Shown here: piece after piece, positions 44,797-57,239 of the stretch
How the letters are laid out: every line of letters starts with the position of its first letter
How positions within the stretch are numbered: position 1 is the first letter of the stretch
From: Molanna angustata
Lineage: Eukaryota; Arthropoda; Insecta; Trichoptera; Molannidae
Reading direction: 5' to 3'
Length of the DNA stretch: 64,000 nucleotides
Assembly: GCA_963576475.1 (NCBI GenBank)
Contig: OY754980.1
Span: 19,663,822 to 19,727,821 of the forward strand
Made by a program: the position numbers and the translations under genes
The notes under the pieces: generated by a model
Database searches by the model: none
What the model was told of the DNA's origin: nothing
What the model saw: the letters and a program-made list of their open reading frames with translations, nothing else

Positions 44797-46399
44797 CGAG
44801 GGTTGTCCGTAAAATAAGTTTCCCTGTTTGCCACGGGCGCGAGGATCGCTATTACGTGCGATCCAGCAACACTGGATCGTAGCTTAGTCTTCCCCCTCCA
44901 CATCCCCACCCAACCGAACTCGCAGCGAAGCTCAGGGTCAGTTTGGCAGCCGTAAAGAATGAAGCTTCCGATCGCGTCGCCCGCGAGGTGTGAAGTACGC
45001 TCCGTGATTCGTTTTTTGTGTAACAAAGGCGTGTTGAAGCGGCCACCACATTTTTCTCGGACTACGAAGTCGGCGGTTAGAAGCTCTTGGACTCCATAGT
45101 CACTGGGGATGAGACTTGGGCCCACTACCTCATACCGGAAACAAAGGAACAATCCAAACAGTAGAAACATCCGCAATCGCCGACGTCGCGTAAGTTCGAA
45201 CAAACGCTGTCTGCTGGCAATGTCATGGCAACGGTATTCTGGGACAGGAAAGGCCTATTGTTGTGCAAATTTATGCCTAACGGCACAACAGCACTGTTTT
45301 ATTTATTTATTTATTTAGGGACAAATACAGTCTTAAAATACTAAAATGGAAACACTATAAAATAAAAACAAACAGACCAATTACATTATGTCCACAGATA
45401 TTAAATATAAAACATTTTAAACATCATAAATTTAAATATAACTAAGATGTATGTTTGCCTGTGACGGGAAAGGAAAAGGATGGGAAAAGGATTGTGACAG
45501 TTAAATTGTTATATTTCTGTTACAAACAACAACTCAAAATGTAAATAAAAGTATACAAAAGATAATATTAGAAAAAACACAAATAACTAACAAAAAAAAA
45601 ATTCAACATACGAGTTCATGCTATGCACTTATAGAGAGAATTTTTGTATGCGTTATTACTAGCGGTGAATATATCAGAATGTGTGATACTGGCTGAGAGG
45701 TTGACATTATAGAAGTTACAAGCCCTTTTGATAAACTCATTTTGATTAGAATTAGTGTTACTTCGAGGAACATAAAACAAGTAGTTCAATCTGCCATTTC
45801 GCAACGGCGCATGGAAATTAATTTTATTTAATAAATCAGGACAGTCAACTTTTGAATTAATAATTTTAAAGAGAAACATTTGTTCCGCAACTTCTCTCCT
45901 GTGTACGATTTTTTTCATTCGGAAATGTTTCTCAATTTCATCATAAGAACTGTATATGTTATATGATTTGAAATTTAAGAATTTTAGAAATCGTTTTTGG
46001 ACTCTTTCTAGTCGATCAACGTATTTACTGTAGCGTGGGTTCCAAATCTGTGAACAATACTCTAAATGTGGACGAACACAACTATTGTAAAGGAGCAAGA
46101 ACGTTCTGAAGGTTCTTTTGTTGTTTTTTTTTTTTTTGTAGAAACACCACGGTGGAACGCATTTTGCAAACGAAGAGGAGCTGAAAGAAGAGTTACCTTC
46201 ACGGACTGGCGGGAGACTTCTATGACCAGGGAACCAAAAACATGGTGAACCGAATGAAAAAGTGCATCGAAGTCAACGGGGACTTTGTAGAAAAATATCT
46301 CAAAGTCTAAGCTTTCCAATGATGCTCGTTGCTCGTTGTAAATTAAAATGGTTTTCATTGTGAAAAAAATAGGGAATCTTGTTTTACGGACAACCTACG
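44797..46399 (+). mobile_element. mariner-like element, deleted and interrupted
   Basis: Inverted ends CGAGGGTTGTCCGTAAAATA and CGTAGGTTGTCCGTAAAACA (26 of 29 outer bases agree) with TA directly outside both ends (44795-44796, 46400-46401). The interior encodes mariner transposase pieces: VTGDETWAHYLIPETKEQSK, NVMATVFWDRKGLLL and PNGTT, and at the right end FYDQGTKNMVNRMKKC and VEKYLKV then stop. The first two catalytic Asp regions (GDET, FWD) are visible; the third and the N-terminal DNA-binding domain are lost. An RT fragment (45297-46120) sits in between. Confidence 0.9.
45297..46120 (-). pseudogene. Jockey/CR1-like RT fragment nested in mariner
   Basis: Open frame 46098-45616 of 160 residues: LLYNSCVRPHLEYCSQIWNP, VDRLERVQKRFLKFLNF, REVAEQMFLFKIINSKVDCP, FHAPLRNGRLNYLFYVPRSN. 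It ends naturally and has a 3' UTR with an AAAT-repeat tail (complement at 45297-45317). 5'-truncated before the catalytic motifs. No target duplication found. Open over its whole length, hence younger than the mariner. Confidence 0.85.
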
Positions 46400-46401
46400 T
46401 A

Positions 46402-47610
46402 TTTTTAATCAGCAATTAATTAGTAACTAAGGAAACCAAGTATTTTGTAAAAGAACTTTTTTGTTAACTACATAAACTACTACTGTTAGTAGGTAATTTT
46501 TTTTTTCGAATTTCGAAGCGTTAATTATTTTTGAAAATTTCAAATTCATATTGTGAACACCTTCATCACTAATCATACCTATTATTATTAATCGTCAATA
46601 CTTTTGATGTTGACAAGAAGAGTACGGACAGTGATTTTTAATATGATACTGAGAGAGAGGTATGTACATTCTCTCCAAAGAATTTATTAAAAAAAAGTAT
46701 AGCATTGTTTTTATAATTTTTATTGAAGAAATAACACCAGGGATTATCCCTAGTATATTGGAGAATAAAAAACCCTAACTGACAAAAAGCGGAAGATTTT
46801 CGATGGAATGGATGACATGTTGTGTTCTATATGTTTGTGTATCATTTATCCTTTGATTGTCTTTATTTAATTTTTTTTATTATTACTTTTATTATTATTG
46901 TCTACCCTCAATACCTAATTACTATAAATTTAAATCAAAGACGGATCGTTTTGATATTCATATTTAAATATCTGTGGCAGAAATACCTACATCAAACATG
47001 GTATTTCTGTCACAAGAAAATTAATCAGTCAAAACAATCACCAAAGGGTAATGACTTAAAGGTGTTACTTTCACTTTTGGTATACAACAATAAATAATTA
47101 TTAATACTGATATACCCCTAAAGGCTGTTTTACAGACGACAGTTCAATGAACCCTAAGTACCCAAATAATGAGTATATAAACAAAACAACAGGGGGTACA
47201 CCATCTCTTTACCTGTAAAACTTCCTAGCGAAATCATCGACCTGCTAAAGTTTTATACGCGAGTGAAAATTGTCATTATTCTTATTTATAAAAACTGTGA
47301 TAGTGCTAAATACAAATCTGTAAGTTAACATTTTAAATTGTTATTTCTCATCTCTACTCTGACTTTACCCTGTCTTAAATACTTTAAACTTGATTGTGAC
47401 TTGTTGGAACCTTTTATAATACTTAATAGAGTTCGCACTCTATTTAAGCGAACAGTTTCTGTTCTGGTGACCTCTCTTCCAGCAAGTCACAACAAGAAGT
47501 TCATTCTGCATTAATTTCCCTTCTGAAGTCTCAAAATATACCCAATTGGTAATAGGCACACACTGGCCTTTAGTTGGCCACACCGCCTTATATCTATCCG
47601 TCAGATAACA
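46402..47610. other. spacer without recognisable gene
   Basis: AT-rich; frames are short and without motifs. Confidence 0.45.
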
Positions 47611-47614
47611 ATAT

Positions 47615-47830
47615 TTTTGTTTATTTATTCAAAATCCACAATAACCATACAAAAAATTACAACAATACAATAGTGAAACATAGTACAAGCAAAATTATGA
47701 AAAATAGACTATTTAGTATATGTTGGCACTGACAAAAAGAATACAATCATTCTATCAGTACCAACATCCAGTGGATAAGAACTATTCCACTAAGCAGTGC
47801 TTGTGTCGGAATAGCTTTCTATTCATTTTA
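47615..47830 (-). repeat. retrotransposon 3' UTR with stem-loop
   Basis: Minus-strand sense ends GGATTTTGAATAAATAAAC, a poly-A-signal-like 3' end at about 47615. The stem-loop is about 170 bp upstream. The coding part is not recognisable. Confidence 0.45.
47783..47815 (-). other. ACA/TAGT-type two-helix stem-loop
   Basis: Minus-strand sense: perfect outer arms CTATTCC and GGAATAG, joint GACACA, inner hairpin AAGC/GCTT with loop ACT, joint TAGT. Confidence 0.7.
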
Positions 47831-48590
47831 ACTGACACAGTCCATACTTATGTATCCCATTATGTCTAACACATAATTATAACATATCAAAAAAATCAAA
47901 CATTCAAATTATAATATACAGCTAATAAAATCACGGTTATATATCATTTCATAATTATAAAAAATATATTTTCAATGTTCATTCTACCTTTGTTGAGAAT
48001 CCAAGAAGATAGTTTATTTTTCATAGCACTGCATGTGACTTTATATCATATATCTCAGAACCATTTAATTCTTTTGTAAATATGATAAAAATACGAGGTA
48101 AAATAAAATCAAAATGTTTTTGAGCAAATGTGGTATGGGTTGTGGGGATGTGTTAAAAATATGAATTTTCAACTCGAATATACTGTGTAATATTGAGCTT
48201 ATGTGAGTAAATGATTAATTTCTTGATGCATATCTGACGAATATCTAAAACTTCAAAATATGTTGAAGTCTGTGTGACATTATATGATATTAACTTTTAA
48301 GAATATTGTGTATTACCTTTTTAAAATTAAAAACGTAAATCATTATTTTATTTAAATACCTATCACCTAGATAGGTACCCACTTGTATCCCTCCATCCAT
48401 CTTATTCTTCGTCAGTGTGTGTTATAGGGGCGGTGTTGTTTTGAGACCATTTTTTATTTTGCCCCTTAATCAGCTCGTATTTGCCCCCGGATTATTGTCT
48501 ATTTGCTTTCCGTCTCCTACAAAAGTATTTAAGAGTGGCGTTTAAGGGATTATGTGACAAACATATTTTGGTTTCATAGTACATAAGGGA
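47831..48590. other. AT-rich spacer
   Basis: Nothing recognised. Confidence 0.4.
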
Positions 48591-48900
48591 GCTAGGGGGA
48601 ATGATTGATATGTAAAACATAAAACACACGATGATGCTCAAACTTTGTTACACAATTTAAAAAAACAAATATAATTACATATCGCATGATGGGAAAAATT
48701 TCAGAGACCTCGTTACTCGTTGGCTGAAGCAGATTGGAAGAGAAGGATCTGCCTCGGTATGTAGGTACTCTTAGATTTTTTGGCTTTAGAGTTTTTTTTA
48801 TCCTGGTTGTCAATGTTCTAAGTGAATGGAGTATGTAAAGAAAAAAGAAAAGAAAACAAATCATATGATCGCAGAGTAGCCATAGCAATTCAAAACTAGT

Positions 48901-48935
48901 ACTGTTTCAGAACAGACTATGTCTAGCGAGGCAGT
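48901..48935 (+). other. ACA/TAG-type two-helix stem-loop
   Basis: Outer arms ACTGTTTC and GAGGCAGT pair over 8 bp (two G:T), joint AGAACA, inner hairpin AGAC/GTCT with loop TAT, joint TAGC. An A-rich AAATAAATAATAATAA tail follows at about 48956-48972, consistent with a retrotransposon 3' end. Confidence 0.65.
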
Positions 48936-49543
48936 AAAATTTCCAATGTGTGTAAAAAAATAAATAATAATAATTGTAAAATTGTAATTAGGTTGAAACT
49001 AAAAAAATAAAATTGTATTTTTGTTCCTTTGTAATAATTTATCTATAATGTACGAAATATACTATTCATTCATTCATTCATTCAAAATAGTTTGAAGAAT
49101 ATCGATGAAATTTATTTATTTTTTCATATGAAAAATTGGTTAAACAGGAATCCAAAAATATCGTTAACTAATCTTCAATTTAGACAATCCAGCAAAAGAT
49201 AACTTCCCATCATCATCATAATTTATTTATTTATCGTATGGCAGCACAGTACATCACAAATTAGAATATTATGATATCATATCGACCCTCTCTCATATTA
49301 TGTTAAAGGACATAGGTCTGAATGCAGAGTCCGACCTAAATACTAAATTCTAAATACTAACCATGTTTTCATTGCACAGTCGCTCACTTAAGTTAGGAGA
49401 CCAAGTGGCTTCCTAACTGAAGGATGCTACGAAGTTTTTGTATGAGAGTTGCATTGTAGAGACATTATCTAAATACCTACTTAGCGCATGCGTGTTGGCG
49501 TAAACGGCGTAAACTAACATTTGCGAACTGTCAAAAAGTATGG

Positions 49544-49744
49544 TTGATCGCGAGGAACATTAAGAATGGTTTAATACTAAAATACGAGATGTTTTCGATG
49601 GATGATGATTTTAGCGACTTCGTCAAATATGTATTTGGTAATTTTGTCAAATCAAATACCAAACACAGTATTCAGCGATCTATACGAGATGCCGAAAATT
49701 CGCTGGAATTTCAGAAAAATCGCAACATCAAGCTGTCAGTGTGA
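49544..49744 (+). CDS. hypothetical small ORF, 66 residues
   Basis: Not recognised. Contains an acidic SMDDDFSDFVKYVFGNFV stretch followed by a basic/polar tail. It lies just left of the TTAA-flanked MITE in DNA that is slightly less AT-rich. No splice or promoter evidence; it may be a chance frame or an exon relic. Confidence 0.2.
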   Translation: MIARNIKNGLILKYEMFSMDDDFSDFVKYVFGNFVKSNTKHSIQRSIRDAENSLEFQKNRNIKLSV

Positions 49745-49830
49745 TCGTGGTTACCTACATGTGTTTTTATTGTTATGACAAAAAAACACTTTGAACGTCA
49801 GTCTAAACCCATAGAATCTATCTCTTTTAA

Positions 49831-49988
49831 CCATATTTGAATTATAAATTGACCGTCCCGAATCATAAATTGACCGGCGTGTCTAGACTCTAGACACGCC
49901 GGTCGATGGAAGGACAGCGCTTCCGAAACGTATCGCGAAGTGACTCAAAAAACAAGTGGTTTATAGCTAATTTATAATTCAAATATGG
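49831..49988. mobile_element. TTAA-flanked MITE (piggyBac-like) with central palindrome
   Basis: 158 bp bounded by TTAA at 49827-49830 and 49989-49992. Ends CCATATTTGAATTATAAATT and its exact complement. CC...GG ends at TTAA are typical of piggyBac-superfamily elements. The interior holds a perfect palindrome, GACCGGCGTGTCTAG and its complement (about 49861-49893), and relatively GC-rich DNA. Confidence 0.85.
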
Positions 49989-50228
49989 TTAATATTAACT
50001 ACCACAAAATATCCGCCGAATCTTATCTCTTTTCTTCGTATGCAATAATGTGAAACGCTACGCCATCGACCATAAGTTTGACGTAGTCTTTAGTATTTAT
50101 TTAGTGATGTCTCTGCAATGCAATTGGTAACTAACTTAAGAATACTAAATACTTCAGTGAGGTTAGGAGTTAGTATTTAGGTACCTAGGACTGTGCATTC
50201 GGGTCATAATCCTCCCTATTATATCTCC

Positions 50229-50300
50229 TCTGAAAATAAAAATGCTGCAAATTTTCCATACAAAATTTGAATGATTTGTGGAGTGAGGAGTATGTTTTTA
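50229..50300. repeat. family D fragment
   Basis: CCATACAAAATTTGAAT and GTGGAGTGAGGAGT match the stretch at 27640-27690. Confidence 0.5.
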
Positions 50301-50639
50301 AATGTTGCAGGAAAACTAACCCAAACCTATAGAGTCGGTAAATACAAAGAATACATTTCCTACTGCAAAATAATTGAATTATTTCGTAAAGAAACAAACA
50401 CGTACGAAACGCTTAAATATTGCTTTCTTTAATATTTTGGCAGCTGAAAGTTGATAAAAAAAGTCGACCAAGCTATTAAACTGTACCAGCTACAAGCTCC
50501 CGTGTGGGCCGAACTTCACTCTGCTGCCACATTTTACTACACATGGTTCTCTATTTACACGGATCTCATCAAATGCGATGCATCTTTTTTATTTATAAAT
50601 TTATATTTAAAATATACCTGTGAACTGAATGCATCCATC

Positions 50640-50850
50640 TTGTTCAGCTTCTCGTGACGACCACTGTAGAGAAAGCTTCCCTGTCCTGGGCAGTGCGAAT
50701 CAGCTCCTCCACAGATCTCGTACCGGTCCATTCCCGGATTTTTCGAAGCAAAGAAAGCTGCTTTCTTCCGACCCCCTACGACCCTCGATCTTCCCCTTCA
50801 TGACAATCTGAAGGATGGTATAGTTTACACCTTTCAGAATATGGGCGAAG
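50640..50850 (-). pseudogene. RTE-clade remnant, third subfamily
   Basis: Minus-strand sense encodes LQIVMKGKIEGRRG and then in shifted frames GRKQLS- and WTG- type relics and EELIRTAQDREAF-like residues, a C terminus known from RTE-type ORFs. A base deletion in the RRGVGRKQ region shifts the frame. Confidence 0.65.
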
Positions 50851-51110
50851 TTCGACACTCTATCCATGCATGCATCCATAAGTTAATAAATTAATTTATA
50901 TTTACAAATATTTCTAAATCCCCAAAAAAATTAAATTACAGAAATCGATGAATTCTCAATGCAGGTTTTTCAATGAATTTAAGTTTCGGAAAATGATTTT
51001 GATTACTGGTCTAATATTAAAGATACATGGAAAAAACAAATGTCACAAAAAATTAATAGATCTCATCAAAGAACTCTGTGTACTCTTTTTTAAGAAGTTC
51101 TATCCGTATT

Positions 51111-51525
51111 CAGAGTAGCGATGAACAAAAGTCTTGCATGTCTTATTTTTTTCAATAATCCACAAGTACATTATTTATATCCTCTTATTTTTTCAATAAT
51201 CAACAATTACATTATTTATGTCGTCTCATTCTTTTCAATAATCCACAATTACATTATTTATGTCGTCTTATTCTTTTCAATAATTCACAATTACATTATT
51301 TATGTCATCTTATTCTTTTCAATAATCCACAATTACATTATTTATGTCGTCTTGTTTTTTTTCAATAATCGACAGTTACATTAGTTATTTATGTCGTCTT
51401 ATTTTATTCAATAATCCACAATTACATTATTTGTGTAGTCTTATTTTTTTCAATAATCCACAATTACATTATTTATGTCGTCTTATTTTTTTCAATAATC
51501 CTAAATTACATTATATAATATGTCG
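51111..51525. repeat. 42-bp minisatellite following a CAAGAC-type start
   Basis: AGCGATGAACAAAAGTCTTG at 51117-51136 resembles the start of the CAAGAC arms (35841, 36870). Nine units of TCTTATTTTTTTCAATAATC plus CACAATTACATTATTTATGTCG follow. Confidence 0.85.
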
Positions 51526-52380
51526 TCAATATGGAGGGACAAGAGTTTTCTTTTTTCGTCTTGTATTTCGCTCCCTTTAGGAAATTGAAGACTGGAAATC
51601 GTATGAAGTTAAACCGCAGTTCCTACGCTGCAGTTAATTAATTTTAATGTCTTTTTTTTCTTCCCTCTCTCTCTCTCGACAGTAAAATAGGACGTCTGCT
51701 CATTTGTACCGAGCTGTCGTCGTCGTGTTGAAATAAGATCACTCCGAAGGTCAAACCAATGACTTCATTTTTTGAAACTCTTTTATTTCTCGGTGACAAT
51801 TTCACATCCTTTTGATGCAAACATGATACACCAAAATGGAGATCTCTGAATAGGTTAGGTACCATCATAAATCTTTGATGTTTATTTATGTATGTACCTA
51901 CTTAGATATTTTTTTACTCTCCACTACAACGGAATAGTGAAGAGATATGATTTTTCTTTTTTCTTCATATTTAGATTAACAACAGGCAAAATAACAACTC
52001 ACAAAATTTCAGCAATGAGATATCTGATACCTTTTTAGGTGAGACGAGACTGTGGGCATACACGCATGTGTTGTGCTTCCTTTTATAAGGAAGCACACTC
52101 ACACACCAGTCGCTGGTTACCCTGCATTGTGGGATATGCAGTGATGGTATGTATACTATGTACTTTTTACATCTGACGCTTTTAGTAAGTCATCTAAGTC
52201 TATATTTATGTACATGTGTACCTATGTACTTTGTTCCTTTGTGTCTCAATTAAGCAAAAACTTCGCGTCGTTGGAATTATTTTGTTTTGAAATTAATGTT
52301 TTTAAAAGTCTCGTATCGTCTCGTCACACACCAGTCTCGTCTCACCTAAAAGGGCACAACATTCAGAATGGGTGGTGAAC
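51526..52380. other. spacer with a family D hairpin
   Basis: A degenerate ACTCTCCACTA / TAGTGAAGAGA hairpin is at 51914-51943. Otherwise nothing recognised. Confidence 0.4.
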
Positions 52381-52429
52381 CTCATTGCTGAACTACATAT
52401 ATGAGGTGTTGGTTTTTCTCTTGTATTTT

Positions 52430-52690
52430 CGGATACCCGGCCGACTCTTACGGAACTCCCTCGCCTGTGCCACTTTTTTCCCATACCTAACTGTAAGCAA
52501 ATTCTGGGGTCGACCATCTTCTCTTTTTTCTATGGTTTGCTTATGTTTGGGAATAAATTTAGTAAAAGGTCCCAATACAATCCCTTGAGGTACTCCATAA
52601 ATTGAGATTCCCTCGATACACATCACGAGAATTATTATCTGCAATGCCCCACTAAGGAAAAAAAACTGTACCGGACTAATGTAATTAAGG
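52430..52690 (-). pseudogene. chimeric RT fragment, copy 1
   Basis: Minus-strand sense encodes SIYGVPQGIVLGPFTK, which contains RT motif B, then FIPKHKQTIEKREDGRPQN and RYGKKVAQA. Copy 2 at 52931-53160 is nearly the same over about 225 bp. The tail shares TATCTGCAATGCCCCACTA with 2254. Confidence 0.65.
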
Positions 52691-52849
52691 ATAAAAGAAA
52701 AGAGTGGAAGCACTATTCTAAGCCGGTGCCCTGCAGCATAATATTAATAGTTCTACGAAGTGTATTCCTATGATTAAAGCTTCAGTTTCGCCGTGATAGG
52801 AAATATTTAACAAAAATCCAAAATTGTCTGTTTAAATTTTGTACCTATG

Positions 52850-53182
52850 TCTTATTCTTCTTCTCAGCCATCTATCCACTGCTGGATATAGGCCTCCTTC
52901 TTCTATTTCCACCCTTTTCGACCCTGAGCGTGCCTGTGCCACTTTTTTCCCATACCTAACTGTAAGCAAATTCTGGGGTCGACCATCTTCTCTTTTTTCT
53001 ACGGTTTGCTTATGTTTGGGTATAAGTTTAGTAAAAGGTCCCAATACAATCCCTTGAGGTACTCCATAAATTGAGATTCCCTCGATGCACATCACGAGAA
53101 TTGTTATCTGCAATGCCCCACTAAGGAAAAAAACTGTACCGGACTAATGTAATTAAATCTTGAAACAGTGACACTGTAATAG
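52850..53182 (-). pseudogene. chimeric RT fragment, copy 2, plus RTE relic
   Basis: Repeats copy 1 (GVPQGIVLGPFTK ... GKKVAQA). It is joined at 52930 to EIEEGGLYPAVDR-type sequence, whose DNA (CCACTGCTGGATATAGGCCT) is a widespread insect RTE-like motif. Confidence 0.65.
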
Positions 53183-53435
53183 TAATATTTTTTTTTATTA
53201 ATCTGATCGTACATAAAAAGTGCATCCATCTAAAACTAGATACAAATCAAATCAAGTCATTCCACAAAAGTATTTAAATGTTGTATGGAAAATGTTCAGA
53301 GTTTTCATAAAACGAGTTTGTTAGATAATAATTTTTGATTAGGTATATTATGAAAACTTGATAATTCTTCAATGCCGTTTTATGAATGTGATGTGCCTTA
53401 TTATCAATTTGAAAATAAAAATATTAAATTTTTAG

Positions 53436-53830
53436 TTGTGTGGTAGAACGATCTATGATAGGATAAGGAATGTGGACATCAGACGAGAATGCAAGATTGA
53501 AAGAGATATTGTGAGTAGAATGAAAGTAAATACACTGCGTTGGTTCGGACATGTGGAGAGAATGAACGATGAGCGCCTGACAAAGAAAGTATACAAGGCT
53601 GAAAAGAGTGGAATGAGAGGTCGTGGCCGCCCGAGATAGAGTTGGCATGATCATATAAATGAGATATTGAAAGATGGTAATATACGAAGTCAGAATAATA
53701 GGAGAACATGTATGACGCGATGCATGGATGTAAATGAGGCAAAACACGTATGTCAAGATAGAGGTGTCTGGCGTTCGGTCCTCTCTGCCTACCCCAAGTA
53801 GGGATAATGTATGTATGTATGTATGTATGT
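53436..53830 (+). pseudogene. 5'-truncated RTE (VLSAYP subfamily)
   Basis: Encodes YDRIRNVDIRRECKIERDIV, KVNTLRWFGHVERMNDERL, GRGRPR then an in-frame stop, and later TRCMDVNEAKHVCQDRGVWR with SVLSAYPK. TATG-repeat tail at 53808-53830. Flanks AAATTTTTAG (53426-53435) and AAATTTTAAG (53831-53840) look like a target duplication with one mismatch. Confidence 0.85.
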
Positions 53831-53962
53831 AAATTTTAAGTTTCCCGAGCTTGGGGTCCTTTGAAATATTTGACAGTTAAAAAAAATGAGAAGCATATTT
53901 CACATATCCTTCAAAATCTTATAGGGTCTATGTGAGTTAATACTAATGAGAAACAAATTTGC

Positions 53963-54284
53963 ATAATTCGCTTTAATTTGTATAATCAGCTACCAAATGA
54001 CATTAAGCACTGCCAAAAACTCCATTTTATCAAAAAAACAAGTTAAAACTACACATGATAGAGCTTTCAAATAGACCTTCTGTACACCCGGCTAACTGTT
54101 TTGGGCTCCACTATGGTTGAATTTTCATTTTTTTTTGTAAACTTCATTGTAATGTTATTGTTCACCACATTGTATAACATGTATTGATCTAACAAAATGT
54201 CAATATAATCCAAAATGTATGTCAACACTCATACAAACACTGTCTGTGTTGAATTTTTAAATAAAAAATAAATAATTTTAAAAT
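53963..54284 (+). pseudogene. short non-LTR 3' end
   Basis: Encodes FNLYNQLPNDIKHCQKLHF then, after a frame change, QVKTTHDRAFK, the last part of an RT. An A-rich tail ATAAAAAATAAATAATTT ends it near 54280. Confidence 0.6.
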
Positions 54285-55044
54285 AATCGAATGAGTACTT
54301 TAGACTATAATCGATAAAGTAGAATAAACACGGCGTATAGTTGATAATCCGCAATAAAAAAATATCCTTAAAAATTTCGAATTGGGAATTCATAACTCCC
54401 CACTATATCCCCATGGGGTAGTGAGGAGTAAAAAAAAAACAAATAGGTACTTAAAACAAAAGATAAGTAGGTATACCTACGACTGTTTAAATATAAATGT
54501 TTCTTAGCGATCTCAAATAATAATATTTATAAGAAATTTATCATTTATTTTTTCTTAAATACTTTAATTTACTAATTAGATTGAAATTAGATGTGACCTT
54601 TTACTAATTAGATTGAAACTAAGTTACGTCATCGCCTAACTTAATCTATATTCATGCTTATTGTACTCCAAAAGACTTAATGTAGGTACATAATAACAAT
54701 ATATTAAGACACATACCTTACATAATATATAAATATGATAAACGTTTGGTACCGTTTCAGTCGTGTGTCGCCATAACTCATATCGGAGTTGACAAATGCG
54801 ATTGTTTTCGTGTAAAAGCACAAAAGACTTAGTAAATTACTTTTAGTATTTTCCGTCACATTCCTTCAATTTGTATCAACGTCGCTGTCGCTGGTACAAA
54901 ATGATCGGACAAATCGCGGACGTCGCTTCGAGATACAAAATATTATGAAGTCATAACATCACATTTTGATGACGGGAAGATTGATCGTCACATTTTGAAC
55001 GTCACAAATTCATATTCATTTTTACTCCTCACTAACCAAATGCG

Positions 55045-55139
55045 ATATAGTGGAGAGTTATGAATGCGCATTTTTTAAAGGTTATTTATTTATTGCAGAT
55101 TATTAATTAGTATGACGCTAAGATTGTATTCTGAAAGCT
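55045..55139. repeat. 95-bp direct duplication, copy 1
   Basis: Identical to 55685-55779 over all 95 bases (ATATAGTGGAGAGTTATGAA to CTGAAAGCT), offset 640 bp. Confidence 0.95.
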
Positions 55140-55185
55140 TCATAACAATGAATCTGTGTGTGTATGCTGTGTAGGTACTAGGTAC

Positions 55186-55903
<718 letters not shown>

Positions 55904-56300
55904 TCTGTGTGCTATGTGCGGCGTGTTTATTTTACTTTATCGATTATAGATTCAGTACCCATTCGATTCCTTTCAAATTTTACAGATTTGTATCTAATGC
56001 TCGCTTGGACCCCATTAGACTTTGAAGGATACCTGAATAGTGCTTCTTAATTTTTTTAACTGTCAAATATTTCAAAGTGACCCAAGATTATAGGAAACTT
56101 GAAATTTGATATTTCTCTTTTGGAATTGGTAAAAAGCAGATTACGTTCATAAAATGGCATTAGAGAATTATCAAGTTTTCATAATAAAATATTTATACTT
56201 ATCAAAAAATAATTTAACGAAATTGATAATTTGAATACTTTGTCGAGTGATATGGTAGTGAGGAGTTAAGCGTTTGCCACAACTCACTCGTTTTAGTTGC

Positions 56301-56995
56301 GCTGACTTCTCAAATTCTGCCGCATAACTTTGGTTTACTGGCTCAATATCGTAAGATATTATAGGTTATATTCCTTCGATAATCAAACAATCAGCCTCAG
56401 AGACTAAATATTATGTCAATTGTTTGTAAAATATAGGTATAGCATCTCGACAATGACCATTGAATGCCTTCAAATGAATTCTAAAAAACATTCAATTCAC
56501 ATACCATTACAATTTATTAATAAAACTGTATATTTCCTTGATAAATAAATTTAAAAAAATACCGAAAAATAATTCCTATTCATTTGTAAAATTTAGGTAG
56601 GTATTAGGTATGTGAAGGGAGTGCGATTAATTGATATGTTTAATGTTCTTATGAAATAAATTCTCTTCAATATGGATTTTTGAATTAGAAAAGTGTTTTA
56701 TTTGTGCATTGAAATCTCATACGTGGTAATTGCGTAGTAATAGCAATTACCACGCAACCGAAATTGTGTAATATGTGAATTATCTGGATTTTTCCTGTTT
56801 AGTTTAAGATGTAGGTACATACTCGAAAATTAGTACTTTTTATGATATTTATTCCAAACAAAATTTATTGATAAATTTTTCGCTTCGATCATTTTATAAT
56901 CTAATTGGAATTCAATGCGAATTTTATTTTATCAAACAAGACGAATTTTCTACTTCAATATTTTCAGTCTTAAAGTTTCTTAATATTTCCTGATC
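56301..56995. other. AT-rich spacer
   Basis: Nothing recognised except a short inverted repeat GGTAATTGC / GCAATTACC at 56724-56753. Confidence 0.45.
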
Positions 56996-56998
56996 GTC

Positions 56999-57217
56999 GT
57001 GATGCAATGTAGGATTATTAATTTGTTACTTTTTGTCACATATCTAGAGAAATTGTCCGGACGCAGAGTCCTGGCTGGGAATAGACCGGGGAAAAATAGT
57101 GGAGAATCTGTTTCGGACAGCACAGGACATCTTTTTGAACGCCAAAATCGGGGGGAGGTGGGAGCGGACACTATACGAAAAAGATACGTTAGTTATTTGC
57201 TAGAAAAAAAAACATAG
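56999..57217 (+). CDS. hypothetical small ORF, 72 residues
   Basis: Not recognised. Hydrophobic N terminus (INLLLFVTYL) followed by a polar GNRPGKNSGESVSD stretch. The DNA here and downstream is less AT-rich than average. May be an exon relic or chance frame. Confidence 0.2.
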   Translation: MMQCRIINLLLFVTYLEKLSGRRVLAGNRPGKNSGESVSDSTGHLFERQNRGEVGADTIRKRYVSYLLEKKT

Positions 57218-57239
57218 AAAATGTAATTTAAATTTCAGA

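Larger units (their letters stand above)
53230..54435. mobile_element. family D element interrupted twice
   Basis: Segments 53230-53435, 53831-53962 and 54285-54435 join into the order seen in the copy at 55.0-56.3 kb read in reverse: TTATTATGAAAAC-type block, TTTGAAATATTTGACAGTTA, CCTTCAAAATCTTAT, GACTATAATCGATAAAGTAG, AATAAACACGGCG, and the terminal hairpin ACTCCCCACTA ... TAGTGAGGAGT. Insertions are an RTE (53436-53830) and an RT 3' end (53963-54284). Confidence 0.8.
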
